A stretch of 64,000 bases of DNA from Hoeflea sp. IMCC20628. GTDB taxonomy: Bacteria > Pseudomonadota > Alphaproteobacteria > Rhizobiales > Rhizobiaceae. How positions within the stretch are numbered: position 1 is the stretch's first letter; the number at the start of each line of letters is the position of its first letter. Shown here one piece after another: positions 42,944 through 51,285 of this stretch. Below the pieces are notes generated by a model that saw only the letters and a program-made list of their open reading frames with translations, ran no database searches and had not been told where the DNA came from. The stretch lies in contig NZ_CP011479.1 in assembly GCF_001011155.1 (NCBI RefSeq), positions 576,501 to 640,500 on the forward strand. Direction: 5' to 3'. The position numbers were made by a program, and so were the translations under genes.

Positions 42944-43567
42944 TCAGCTCGCTTGCGCAAGCAGCACGGTATGACCTTCGCATTCGGGATCTTCGCTGGC
43001 AAAACTGACGATGTGCAATCCCAGACCGGCCAGGATCGCCTCATACTCTGCGGGTGAGAGGCTGGAATGATAGACTAGGTCGTCGCCGACATGGCCGGCG
43101 ACTTCTCCGGCTTCGGGCCCGACCGTCAGCATCAGGGCGCCGCCGGAACCAAGATGCTCAGCCAGACGGACAAGTGTGGTGCGCTGTTCGTCCTGGGTCA
43201 GGTGGAAGAAGCTGTCCCAACCGATCACGCCATTGAATGTCTGCCCCAGTCGCAGGTGGCGCATGTCGGAGATCCGCCAGTCACCATCGGGGTATTTCTC
43301 GCGCGCCAGATCGATCATGGCTTGTGCAGCGTCAACACCGGTCACCCGATAGCCAAGGCTGCGAAAATAGGCGGCGATGGGATCGCCGCTGCCGCATCCA
43401 ATGTCGAGTATTGCGGCTTGCGGCGGCAGAAGCGCTGCAAAGCGGTCGAGCCATGGTTTTTCGAACAGAACTCTGGCGCGTTCCGCATCGAATCGCGCAG
43501 CATTGCGTTCGTAGGTCTGCCAGGTTTGTGCTGCCAAAGCAGCCAGCGAATTGATGCCCTCTGCCAT
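42944..43567 (-). CDS. Class I SAM-dependent methyltransferase
   Basis: A 207-aa methyltransferase. Motif I AILDIGCGSGDPIAAYF near residues 54-70, acidic loop VTGVDAAQAMIDLA, and motif post I/III FNGVIGWDSFFHLTQDEQ. GGAGG precedes ATG 43567; the frame extension to 43735 overlaps the lipoprotein gene and is not used. Small-molecule substrate unknown. It lies 49 bp past the lipoprotein stop on the same strand. Confidence 0.87.
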   Translation of the reverse strand: MAEGINSLAALAAQTWQTYERNAARFDAERARVLFEKPWLDRFAALLPPQAAILDIGCGSGDPIAAYFRSLGYRVTGVDAAQAMIDLAREKYPDGDWRISDMRHLRLGQTFNGVIGWDSFFHLTQDEQRTTLVRLAEHLGSGGALMLTVGPEAGEVAGHVGDDLVYHSSLSPAEYEAILAGLGLHIVSFASEDPECEGHTVLLAQAS

Positions 43568-43616
43568 GCGTGGACCTCCAGTCAACGGTTCCGCCTGACC
43601 AGTCTCAAAGTTGCTG

Positions 43617-44213
43617 TCAGCCGCGCGCCGCGTAGCTGTAGCGGAAATCTTCCATGTTATCCTCGATGCGGCGGAGATCGGATTGCATCCGGCCGATGTC
43701 CCGCTCCAGATCGCGGATTTTCCAGCGGTTTTCATCGATCCGGCGTTCGACGGTGCGCCGGTCTTCCTTGCGGTCGCGGATCAGGTCCTCGTCGGCGCGG
43801 ATGTCCCGTTCGATGGCGCTGATGCGCGATTCCAGCGTGCTGATCTCGCTTTTCTTGCGGTGCTGAACACGCCCGAGATCGTATCCCTCGCGGAAGCCGG
43901 GTTCGAGATCAAGCGGGCAGACATTGGCGTAGGATTTCCCCTGACTGCCGACAGTCAGACCATTGAGCGGTGTGCAATAGCGCGGCAGGCCCTTCTGATA
44001 GCCCTGGTACCAGAGCGTCTGGTCAGCGGCGACGCCGGCCTTGGTGCAGGCCTTGACGTGTTTTGCAAAGCGATCTTGCGGATTGTATCCGCTTGCGCCG
44101 TCCTGTTCGCCGATCACCCGCCAATCAGCGACAGCGCATTCTTCTTTTGACAGGGTCTGGCAGGAGGTGATCAGCGCGCAGACAGCAATCAGCAAGGCAA
44201 TACGTACAATCAA
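43617..44213 (-). CDS. DUF2799-like lipoprotein with coiled-coil tail
   Basis: A 198-aa putative lipoprotein. The lipobox is ITSC (Cys18) after MIVRIALLIAVCALITS. The middle (CAVADWRVIGEQDGASGYNPQDRFAKHVKAC, YQGYQKGLPRYCTPLNGL, GFREGYDLGR) matches the DUF2799 pattern of alternating Gly-Tyr and Cys. Residues about 125-190 are a charged heptad coiled coil (ESRISAIERDIRADEDLIRDRK and on). Probably envelope-anchored; function unknown. Confidence 0.82.
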   Translation of the reverse strand: MIVRIALLIAVCALITSCQTLSKEECAVADWRVIGEQDGASGYNPQDRFAKHVKACTKAGVAADQTLWYQGYQKGLPRYCTPLNGLTVGSQGKSYANVCPLDLEPGFREGYDLGRVQHRKKSEISTLESRISAIERDIRADEDLIRDRKEDRRTVERRIDENRWKIRDLERDIGRMQSDLRRIEDNMEDFRYSYAARG

Positions 44214-44288
44214 TTTTATCTCCCCAGACCTGACCCCAAAGCTCAGCGCTGGCCTATGGCCTGCACCAGCATAACCAAGGCTGCAGAA

Positions 44289-44323
44289 ATAAAAAGGTCC
44301 CGCTTAGTGATGGGCGGGACCTT
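44289..44323 (-). terminator. Rho-independent terminator of the preTA operon
   Basis: On the minus strand: AAGGTCCCGC, loop CCATCACTAA, GCGGGACCTT, then TTTATTT. Perfect 10-bp stem (44294-44303 with 44314-44323) with T-run. It lies 21 bp past the preA stop. Confidence 0.93.
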
Positions 44324-44343
44324 CCAGTATTCTTGCGGGATTT

Positions 44344-45654
44344 CTACTCCGCGGCCTGCTTGGCCATCGGATTGTTCGGATGGGTGGTCCAGTTGGCGTA
44401 GTCTGGATCGATCGGCCTGTTGGTGCGCGGATCGGAGCCTTCGGTCATCTCGATCATGGTGATGCAGTCATCGACCGGACAGACATTGACGCAGAGATTG
44501 CAGCCGACGCATTCGTCGTCCATCACCTCGAAATGCCGCACGCCGTCGACCATCGCGGTGATCGCCTGGTGAGAGGTGTCCTCGCAGGCGATGTGGCAGC
44601 GGCCGCACTTGATGCAGAGGTCCTGATCGATCCTGGCCTTGGTGATGTAATTGAGGTTGAGATACTGCCAGTCGGTGACGTTGGGGACCGCACGGCCCTG
44701 GAAGTCGGCAATTGTCTCGTAGCCCTTCTCGTCCATCCAGTCGGACAGGCCCTGGGTCATTTCCTCGACAATCTTGAAGCCATAGGTCATGGCCGCGGTG
44801 CAGACCTGGACCGTGCCGCAGCCCAGTGCAATGTATTCAGCGGCGTCACGCCATGTCTGAATGCCGCCAATGCCGGAGATCGGCAGTCCGCGGGTCTCGG
44901 AATCGCGGGCGATTTCGGCGACCATGTTGAGTGCGATAGGTTTCACGGCCGGGCCGCAATAGCCGCCATGCGAGCCCTTGCCGTCAATTGTCGGCACGGG
45001 GGCGAAATTGTCCAGATCGACGGAAACGATCGACGAGATGGTGTTGATCAGGGACACCGCGTCGGCACCACCGGCTTTGGCGGCGCGCGCCGGATAGCGC
45101 ACATCGGTAATGTTGGGGGTCAGCTTCACGATGACCGGCATGTTCGAATAGTGCTTGCACCATTCGGCCACCATCTGGATGTATTCGGGCACCTGACCGA
45201 CTGCGGCACCCATGCCGCGCTCGCTCATGCCGTGCGGGCAGCCGAAATTGAGCTCGATGCCGTCTGCACCTGTGTCCTCGACACGTGGCAGGATCGCCTT
45301 CCAGCTTTCCTCCTCGCAAGGCACCATGATCGAGACGATCATTGCCCGGTCGGGCCAGCGTTTCTTGACTTCAGTGATTTCCCTGAGATTGATCTCAAGG
45401 TCGCGGTCGGTGATCAGCTCGATATTGTTGAGGCCCAACAGCCTGCGGTCCGGACCCCAGATGGCGCCATAGCGGGGGCCGTTGACGTTGACAACCGGTG
45501 GCCCGGCTTCGCCGAGGGTCTTCCAGACAACGCCGCCCCAGCCGGCTTCAAAGGCGCGCTCTACATTGTAGGCCTTGTCGGTCGGCGGCGCCGAGGCGAG
45601 CCAGAAGGGGTTGGGTGATTTGATACCGAGAAAATTGGTGGAGAGGTCAGCCAT
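44344..45654 (-). CDS. preA: NAD-dependent dihydropyrimidine dehydrogenase subunit PreA
   Basis: A 436-aa subunit. FMN TIM barrel (residues about 1-320; ADLSTNFLGIKSPNPFWLASAPPTDKAYNVERAFEAGWGG, IELNFGCPHGMSERGMG with the catalytic Cys region) and a C-terminal pair of [4Fe-4S] motifs: CIKCGRCHIAC and CVGCNLCVNVC. With PreT it reduces uracil or thymine to the dihydro form (or the reverse). Starts 16 bp after preT. Confidence 0.95.
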   Translation of the reverse strand: MADLSTNFLGIKSPNPFWLASAPPTDKAYNVERAFEAGWGGVVWKTLGEAGPPVVNVNGPRYGAIWGPDRRLLGLNNIELITDRDLEINLREITEVKKRWPDRAMIVSIMVPCEEESWKAILPRVEDTGADGIELNFGCPHGMSERGMGAAVGQVPEYIQMVAEWCKHYSNMPVIVKLTPNITDVRYPARAAKAGGADAVSLINTISSIVSVDLDNFAPVPTIDGKGSHGGYCGPAVKPIALNMVAEIARDSETRGLPISGIGGIQTWRDAAEYIALGCGTVQVCTAAMTYGFKIVEEMTQGLSDWMDEKGYETIADFQGRAVPNVTDWQYLNLNYITKARIDQDLCIKCGRCHIACEDTSHQAITAMVDGVRHFEVMDDECVGCNLCVNVCPVDDCITMIEMTEGSDPRTNRPIDPDYANWTTHPNNPMAKQAAE

Positions 45655-45670
45655 GATATCTTTTCCTCCG

Positions 45671-47020
45671 TCAAGCCATCAGGGCTTTGTGAATGCTTTC
45701 GGCGGCGATCTTGCCATCTTCGACAGAGACCACAGTGAGGTCTTCTCCGCCGGTGACACAGTCTCCGCCAGCCCAGATCTTGGGATGCGAGGTGCGACGG
45801 TCATCGCCTGTGCGGATCCGGCCTTTTTCCAGCTCGATCGACATGCCCGTCAGCGGATCTGCGTCCGGCGTCTGGCCAATGGCCTTGAACACCTGATCAG
45901 CTTGAAGTGTTAGCAGTTCTCCGGTGCCGGTCAGTTTGCCGCCGGCGTCCAGTTCGGTCTTTTCCAGCGTGATCCCGGTCACGGCTCCATCGGAGACGTT
46001 GAGACTGCTCGGCATCACCCAATGACGGATGACGACGCCATGGGTCTGGGCCAGTTCCTGCTCATAGAGCGAGGCATTCATGTGCTCCTGGCCGCGCCTG
46101 TAGGCGATGGTGACTTCGTCAGCGCCGAGAAGCTTGGACTGGATTGCCGCGTCGATGGCGGTCATGCCGCCGCCGATGACGACAATGCGGCGTCCGACTT
46201 CAAGCAAGGACAAATCCTCGGCCTGGCGCAACACGCCGATGAAATCGACCGCGTCGACAACACCTGAGGCATCCTCGCCTTCGAGGCCAAGCGCATTGAC
46301 GCCGGGCAGGCCCAGTCCGAGGAATACCGCGTCGAAACCCGCTGTCAGTTGCTCGAGCTTGACGTCCCGGCCCAGTGCCTTGCCGTTCTCGATGGTGATG
46401 CCGCCGATCTGCAGGATGAATTCGACCTCGTCCTGGGCAAAATCATTGGTCGTCTTGTAAGACGCGATGCCATATTCGTTGAGCCCGCCGGCCTTTTCAC
46501 GCGCTTCGTACACCGTCACGTCGTGGCCATGGGTGGCGAGACGATGGGCGCAGGACAGGCCAGCCGGGCCGGCGCCGATAACGGCAATTTTCTTGCCGGT
46601 CGGGGCGGCGCGGGTGAACGGGTGGGGTTGTTCACGCTCCATGAAAGTGTCGGTCGCGTGACGTTGCAACAGACCGATCTTGACCGGTTTGCCTTCAGCC
46701 ATCTCACGCACACAGACCTCTTCGCACAGGGTCTCTGTCGGACAGACACGGGCGCACATGCCGCCCATGATGTTCTCGTCGAAGATTGTCTTGGCCGCCC
46801 CTACCGGATTGCCGGCCTGGATATTGCGGATGAACAACGGAATGTCGATCGACGTCGGACAGGCCGTCATGCAGGGCGCATCATAGCAGAAATAGCACCG
46901 GTCCGCCTCGACGATCGCCTCGTGCGGCGTCAGTGGCGGATGGATATCGGAAAAATTGTCGACATAATCGGCGCTGGAAAGACGGTTGGCCTTTACGTCG
47001 CTCGTCTCGGATACTGTCAT
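45671..47020 (-). CDS. preT: NAD-dependent dihydropyrimidine dehydrogenase subunit PreT
   Basis: A 449-aa subunit of the glutamate-synthase small-chain family. N-terminal Fe-S ligands: CYFCYDAPCMTACP and GGMCARVCPTETLCEEVC. FAD motif AVIGAGPAGLSCAHRLATHGHDV, NAD motif IVVIGGGMTAIDAAIQSKLLGA, and the closing ADPLTGMSIELEKGRIRTG...WAGGDCVTGG. The frame extends to 47122, but ATG 47020 has GAGGGGG five bases upstream and is the likely start, leaving room for the operator at 47115-47150. Confidence 0.94.
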   Translation of the reverse strand: MTVSETSDVKANRLSSADYVDNFSDIHPPLTPHEAIVEADRCYFCYDAPCMTACPTSIDIPLFIRNIQAGNPVGAAKTIFDENIMGGMCARVCPTETLCEEVCVREMAEGKPVKIGLLQRHATDTFMEREQPHPFTRAAPTGKKIAVIGAGPAGLSCAHRLATHGHDVTVYEAREKAGGLNEYGIASYKTTNDFAQDEVEFILQIGGITIENGKALGRDVKLEQLTAGFDAVFLGLGLPGVNALGLEGEDASGVVDAVDFIGVLRQAEDLSLLEVGRRIVVIGGGMTAIDAAIQSKLLGADEVTIAYRRGQEHMNASLYEQELAQTHGVVIRHWVMPSSLNVSDGAVTGITLEKTELDAGGKLTGTGELLTLQADQVFKAIGQTPDADPLTGMSIELEKGRIRTGDDRRTSHPKIWAGGDCVTGGEDLTVVSVEDGKIAAESIHKALMA

Positions 47021-47114
47021 CAGGACCCCCTCGTTTCGAGAACCTCTTTTTGCGGTCTTTTCGGAGAAACTCCTCAGTTCATCCGATGCCGCGATAGGCA
47101 AAGAATGAATTGGT

Positions 47115-47130
47115 TTTATCAAAAGGTCAA
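47115..47130 (-). promoter_or_regulatory. Candidate RutR operator, site 2 (preT upstream)
   Basis: Plus-strand TTTATCAAAAGGTCAA; reverse complement TTGACCTTTTGATAAA matches E. coli RutR consensus TTGACCA-N2-TGGTCAA at 11 of 14 fixed positions. It differs at only two positions from site 1 (minus-strand reading at 38856-38871). It lies 95-110 bp upstream of preT, nearly the same distance as site 1 from the aminotransferase start. Confidence 0.75.
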
Positions 47131-47134
47131 TTTT

Positions 47135-47150
47135 TTTATCGGATGATAAA
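47135..47150. promoter_or_regulatory. Second palindrome TTTATC-GGAT-GATAAA upstream of preT
   Basis: Perfect 6-4-6 inverted repeat built from the same half site TTTATC seen in the candidate RutR sites, centred 20 bp (about two helical turns) from site 2. It could be a second operator for cooperative binding or a site for the divergent alpha/beta hydrolase gene. Confidence 0.55.
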
Positions 47151-47235
47151 TTTTAAGCCGGAGCCAGGCATTGCGCTTCCGCGATAGCCCGGCAATAGTT
47201 CATCAAATCAGAGATACGCTCCAAGGAGTTCGACG

Positions 47236-48072
47236 GTGACGGATTACCCGATAACGGACTATGATGACGCATACGCCAATGGCGCGCACATTGCAGGAGC
47301 GGCTGACTACCCGCCGCGATGGGCAGCCAAGGCAAAGGCCTTGCGTGACAGTTTGAACCATGAAGGCAGGGCGCGCCTCGATCTTGGCTATGGGCCAGCG
47401 CCGCGCAATCGGCTCGATTTGTTCCTGCCCGAAGGCACCCCCAAAGGCCTCGCGGTGTTTGTCCACGGCGGGTACTGGAAAGCGTTCGACAATTCTTTGT
47501 GGTCGCATCTGGCTGCCGGGCCATTGGCGCATGGTTTTGCGGTGGCGATGCCAAGTTACACGCTGTGTCCTGATATCCGCGTTGCCGGGATCGCCAGGGA
47601 AATTGCCGCCGCAGTGAGTTTTGCCGCTGGCGAAATCGCCGGGCCGGTTCGCTTGACCGGCCATTCTGCTGGCGGTCACCTGGTCACCAGGATGATCAGC
47701 GGAGAACCGCTGTTGCCTGAAGCGGTTTTGCGCCGCATCGCCGGCGTCACCCCGATTTCAGGTGTTCATGATCTGCGACCCTTGATGCAGACGGAAATGA
47801 ACGACACGCTCCACATCGACGCATCGGAGGCACAATCGGAAAGCCCGGTTCTGCTGACGCCGCTCGCAGCCATTCCGATGGCCGCATGGGTGGGCGCAAT
47901 CGAACGGCCTGAGTTTGTCCGGCAAAACCGGGCGCTTTATGACATGTGGCGTGGCTTTGCGACCTCGATGAGTATTCTGGAAGATCCGGGCAAACATCAT
48001 TTTGACGTGATTGACGGACTTGCCGATCCTGAGCACCCGTTGTGCCGGACGTTCCTCGGACTTGATGGCTGA
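47236..48072 (+). CDS. Alpha/beta hydrolase, kynurenine-formamidase-like
   Basis: A 278-aa hydrolase. Oxyanion motif HGGYWKAF near residue 75, nucleophile elbow GHSAGGHLVTRM near 142, and catalytic His in DPGKHHFDVID. The short form with HGGYW resembles arylformamidases that open N-formyl compounds. GTG 47236 with GGAG upstream is the start. It is divergent from preT, with the two RutR-like palindromes between them; a role on a pyrimidine intermediate is possible. Confidence 0.83.
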   Translation: MTDYPITDYDDAYANGAHIAGAADYPPRWAAKAKALRDSLNHEGRARLDLGYGPAPRNRLDLFLPEGTPKGLAVFVHGGYWKAFDNSLWSHLAAGPLAHGFAVAMPSYTLCPDIRVAGIAREIAAAVSFAAGEIAGPVRLTGHSAGGHLVTRMISGEPLLPEAVLRRIAGVTPISGVHDLRPLMQTEMNDTLHIDASEAQSESPVLLTPLAAIPMAAWVGAIERPEFVRQNRALYDMWRGFATSMSILEDPGKHHFDVIDGLADPEHPLCRTFLGLDG

Positions 48073-48242
48073 CGGCTTGCTTCTGTCCCTGGATTTTGAA
48101 GAATGGCGCGCTTGGAACCGTCGAGAAAATGGGCGGACTGATTGACGCGGATTGCCTCACCGGTGTGCACCCGGCAAGGCAATCACATCTTAACGGTCGA
48201 TGGGTTAGGGTTTCTGACAACAGTTTGCCGGGACAAAGTTTC

Positions 48243-49382
48243 ATGACCAAGATTGCATTTGTCGGCGCCGGTTTTGTCGCCGACTACTACATGACGACGC
48301 TTGCCAATTATCCTGAGTTGGAGATCGCCGGCGTGTGGGATCACGATGCCTCCCGGCTTGCGCAGTTTTGTAGCTTTCACGGCAAGCAAGCCTACGGATC
48401 ACTTGCTGATTGTCTTGGCGATCAGGGCACCACAATCATCGTCAACCTGACACCTCCGGAAAGCCATTTCGAACTCAATCGTGCAGCGTTGAAGGCGGGC
48501 AAGCATGTCTATTGCGAAAAACCGCTGGGCATGACGTTCGAGGAGGCTAGCGAGATAATCGAGCTTGCCGAAACAGAAAACCTGACTGTCTGCAGTGCAC
48601 CGGCCAACGGCCTTTCGGATGCACAGCAATTGACCGCAAGTCTGATTGCAGCCAGGCGGATCGGCGCGCCGCGGCTTGCCTATGCCGAGATGGAAGATGG
48701 CCCGGTGTTCAAGGATAACTGGATGGAGTGGCGCTCGCGTTCCGGTGCACAATGGCCCGGTGTGCACGAGTTTGAGCTGGGTTGCACACTTGAGCATGCC
48801 GGTTACGGGCTGAGCTGGCTGGTGTCGCTGTTTGGCGCGGTCGAAAAAGGCCAGGCCTTTTCCGCTCTGACTTTTCCAGACAAGGGGCCGGGGACGTCGG
48901 ATCTCGTCATGGGGCCGGATTTCTCGGTCGGCTGCCTGTCATTCCGTTCCGGTGTGACTGCGCGACTGACCTGCGGTCTGGCCGCACCGCGCGACCGCTC
49001 GCTGACGATCATCGGCGATGAGGGCACCATCGTGGTGCGGGATTTGTGGGATGACCGCTCGCCGGTGCATGTGAGCCGGTTTGATGGCAAGCGGCCCTTG
49101 CTGCAGCGGTTGACGGGCCGGTTCGAGCGCAAACGCGGGCGGATGTTGCCGCTCAGGCTGACCCATGGCCGTGCGGTCGCCTATCCCGCGCCAGCCAGGG
49201 CCGGTAAACTGGCCGCCTATCCGTCTCAGATTGATTTCGGACGCGGAATCGCGGTGATGGCGGATGCGATCACCAGGAGCGAAGCTCCGTTCTTTTCGGG
49301 CAAGCGGGCGCTGCATCTGACCGAACTGGCGCTTGCGCTGAATGGCGGTATCGGCACGTTCACGCCGCGCTCGAGTTTCTGA
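48243..49382 (+). CDS. Gfo/Idh/MocA-family oxidoreductase
   Basis: A 379-aa dehydrogenase. Rossmann start TKIAFVGAGFVADYYMTTLAN, then the family hallmark KHVYCEKPLGMTFEEA near residue 90, and a large C-terminal beta domain with HEFELGCTLEHAGYGLSWLV. The frame is open from 48096, but ATG 48243 starts the Rossmann fold. NAD(P)-dependent sugar or cyclitol oxidation is likely; the exact substrate cannot be told. Confidence 0.87.
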   Translation: MTKIAFVGAGFVADYYMTTLANYPELEIAGVWDHDASRLAQFCSFHGKQAYGSLADCLGDQGTTIIVNLTPPESHFELNRAALKAGKHVYCEKPLGMTFEEASEIIELAETENLTVCSAPANGLSDAQQLTASLIAARRIGAPRLAYAEMEDGPVFKDNWMEWRSRSGAQWPGVHEFELGCTLEHAGYGLSWLVSLFGAVEKGQAFSALTFPDKGPGTSDLVMGPDFSVGCLSFRSGVTARLTCGLAAPRDRSLTIIGDEGTIVVRDLWDDRSPVHVSRFDGKRPLLQRLTGRFERKRGRMLPLRLTHGRAVAYPAPARAGKLAAYPSQIDFGRGIAVMADAITRSEAPFFSGKRALHLTELALALNGGIGTFTPRSSF

Positions 49383-49398
49383 ACCAAACGTTGGGGGC

Positions 49399-50457
49399 TC
49401 AATCCACTTTCGGTGGGCGGGCGAGGATTCCATCGATGATGCGGAGCGCGCAAATTGTGTCGTCGAGTGTGTTGTCAGGCTGCTCGCTCAAGCCCCGGAG
49501 GATGGCTTCGGATGCGGCTTCGATCTCGAATTGCAGGCCCGACCCCTCAAAGCCATAGTGATGCCGTACCGTCCCCGGAAGCGGCAGCTGCCGGAACAGT
49601 TTTCTGCGAATTCTTGCGTCAAGGGATCCACCTCCGGGCTGGATCAGATCAGCCATCAGGCGTGACGGATAGACGGAAAAGCCATCTGCCTTGATGAATA
49701 GCGGACCGATCACCAGAACCCCTTTGTCCCCTTCGATGACCATCCGGTTGGATCCATTCCTATCAAAACCGCAGGTGAACCTGGCCTCCGTTTTGCCGAA
49801 CCGCATTGTGACCGCAGCACTGCTGTCGGCGCCTGACGGCATGGTCTGCCATGATGCGTCGACATGGTCGGGATCACCGAGAAAATAACGTGCCAGCGAG
49901 ATCGGATAGATGCCCAGATCATAAAGCGCACCGCCGCCCTTTGACTTGTCGTAAAACCGGCTTCGCGGGACATAATCCTGCTTCCAGGCGATATCCGCCT
50001 CCAGCTGGCGGATGTTGCCGATAACGCCGTTGCGCAGGGCGGAACGGACGGCAATGATGGCCGGCAAATAGCGGCTCCACATCGCCTCCATGACAAAGAC
50101 CCCGGACGCGGTGGCGGCGGACTGAATCTCCAGCGCCTGTTCCAGATCAGCGGTAAATGGCTTTTCGACCAGAACCGGGATGCCGGCCGCGATGGACTCG
50201 AGTGCCTGGGAGTGATGGCCGTTGTTAGGGGTGGCAACATACAAAGCATCAATGCTGCCTGAGGCGAACATTGCGCCCAAGGAGTCAAATGCGGTTATCC
50301 CTGAATGACGGCTGAAAATTTCCCGCGCCTTGGCGGGGTCGCGCGAGCAGACCGCCGTGAGTGTCGCATTGTCAGCATACACAATATCGCCAGCAAATTG
50401 CCGCGCGATTGTACCGGTTCCAACAATGCCCCAACGAATGGTTTTCCGCTCTGTCAT
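49399..50457 (-). CDS. Gfo/Idh/MocA-family oxidoreductase (trans-dihydrodiol dehydrogenase-like)
   Basis: A 352-aa dehydrogenase. RWGIVGTGTIARQFAGDI, then GIPVLVEKPFTADLEQALEI with the conserved EKP, and SKGGGALYDLGIYPISLARYFLG with the catalytic region of the dihydrodiol-dehydrogenase/glucose-fructose oxidoreductase branch. ATG 50457 starts the Rossmann fold; the frame to 50547 would overlap the SDR gene. Convergent with the other Gfo/Idh gene, 16 bp between stops; they are only distant paralogues. Confidence 0.87.
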   Translation of the reverse strand: MTERKTIRWGIVGTGTIARQFAGDIVYADNATLTAVCSRDPAKAREIFSRHSGITAFDSLGAMFASGSIDALYVATPNNGHHSQALESIAAGIPVLVEKPFTADLEQALEIQSAATASGVFVMEAMWSRYLPAIIAVRSALRNGVIGNIRQLEADIAWKQDYVPRSRFYDKSKGGGALYDLGIYPISLARYFLGDPDHVDASWQTMPSGADSSAAVTMRFGKTEARFTCGFDRNGSNRMVIEGDKGVLVIGPLFIKADGFSVYPSRLMADLIQPGGGSLDARIRRKLFRQLPLPGTVRHHYGFEGSGLQFEIEAASEAILRGLSEQPDNTLDDTICALRIIDGILARPPKVD

Positions 50458-50501
50458 GGCTTGATCATAAACCCGGGCTGGTGAAGGCTGGGTAAATGCC
50501 T

Positions 50502-50519
50502 GATCTTGCGTGCAAGATC
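50502..50519. promoter_or_regulatory. Inverted repeat GATCTTGC-GT-GCAAGATC
   Basis: Perfect 8-2-8 palindrome in the gap between the SDR stop (50544) and the oxidoreductase start (50457). Could be an operator for the oxidoreductase or a short hairpin; no regulator gene adjoins it. Confidence 0.4.
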
Positions 50520-50543
50520 GATCAGCCAGAATATCAGGCTGTT

Positions 50544-51248
50544 TCACCAGGGCAGGGGTTTGCCGCGGTAATCATAAAACCCGCCGGTCTCAGCCGCTGT
50601 GAACTGGTCGAGGACAGCCAGCAGCACGGCTGCGGTTTCAGCTGGTGTTCGCACGGTCAGTCCGGCTTTGGCAAAGCCCGATGACAACCCGGTGTCGACG
50701 GTTCCCGGGTGCAGAGCCACGCAGATGGCTTCAGGCGATTTGCGGGAAAGCTCTATGGCGGCGGTGTGGACGAACTGATTGAGCGCCGCCTTGGAGGCGC
50801 GATAGCTGTACCAGCCGCCAAGCGCATTGTCGCCGATCGAGCCGACCTTTGCCGACAGGGTGGCGAAGACGGATTTGCCGTGTTTCGGCAGCAGCGGCAG
50901 GAAATGCTTCATCAGCAGCGCTGGTCCCATCGCATTGACCGCGAAGGCATGGGCCATGTGCTCCGGGCTGATGGCCTTGAGGGTCTTTTCCGGCGTGAAG
51001 CCGTTGCCATGCAAAAAGCCTGTCGCGTCAAGCACCAGACGGAGATCGGATTGCCGTGTCTCGACAGCTTTCGCGGCGGCGATGATGCTTTGCTCATCGA
51101 GCAGATCGATGCCGGGCTCGGATGAGCGTGAATAGCCGATCACCTCGGCAAAGGCACCGGACTGGTTCAGCGCGTCAAACAGTGCTTTGCCGATGCCGCC
51201 GCTGTGGCCAATGACGATAGCGAGCCCGCCGTTTCTCACACTGTGCAC
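50544..51248 (-). CDS. Short-chain dehydrogenase (C-factor-like)
   Basis: A 234-aa SDR. Cofactor motif VIGHSGGIGKALFDAL near residue 13, catalytic YRASKAALNQF with Tyr and Lys, and the closing GTVDTGLSSGF. The GHSGGIG variant and FDYRG-like end (GGFYDYRGKPLPW) fit the C-factor/SDR_a group. Lies 37 bp after the nucleoside hydrolase stop on the same strand, so the two may be co-transcribed. Confidence 0.86.
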   Translation of the reverse strand: MHSVRNGGLAIVIGHSGGIGKALFDALNQSGAFAEVIGYSRSSEPGIDLLDEQSIIAAAKAVETRQSDLRLVLDATGFLHGNGFTPEKTLKAISPEHMAHAFAVNAMGPALLMKHFLPLLPKHGKSVFATLSAKVGSIGDNALGGWYSYRASKAALNQFVHTAAIELSRKSPEAICVALHPGTVDTGLSSGFAKAGLTVRTPAETAAVLLAVLDQFTAAETGGFYDYRGKPLPW

Positions 51249-51285
51249 TCTGCTGCTCCTGTCACCGGGTCAATTGCCTAGGTCG

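Noticed and set aside
43568-43735. Upstream extension of the methyltransferase frame
   Set aside because: Overlaps the lipoprotein gene end; GGAGG before 43567 defines the start.
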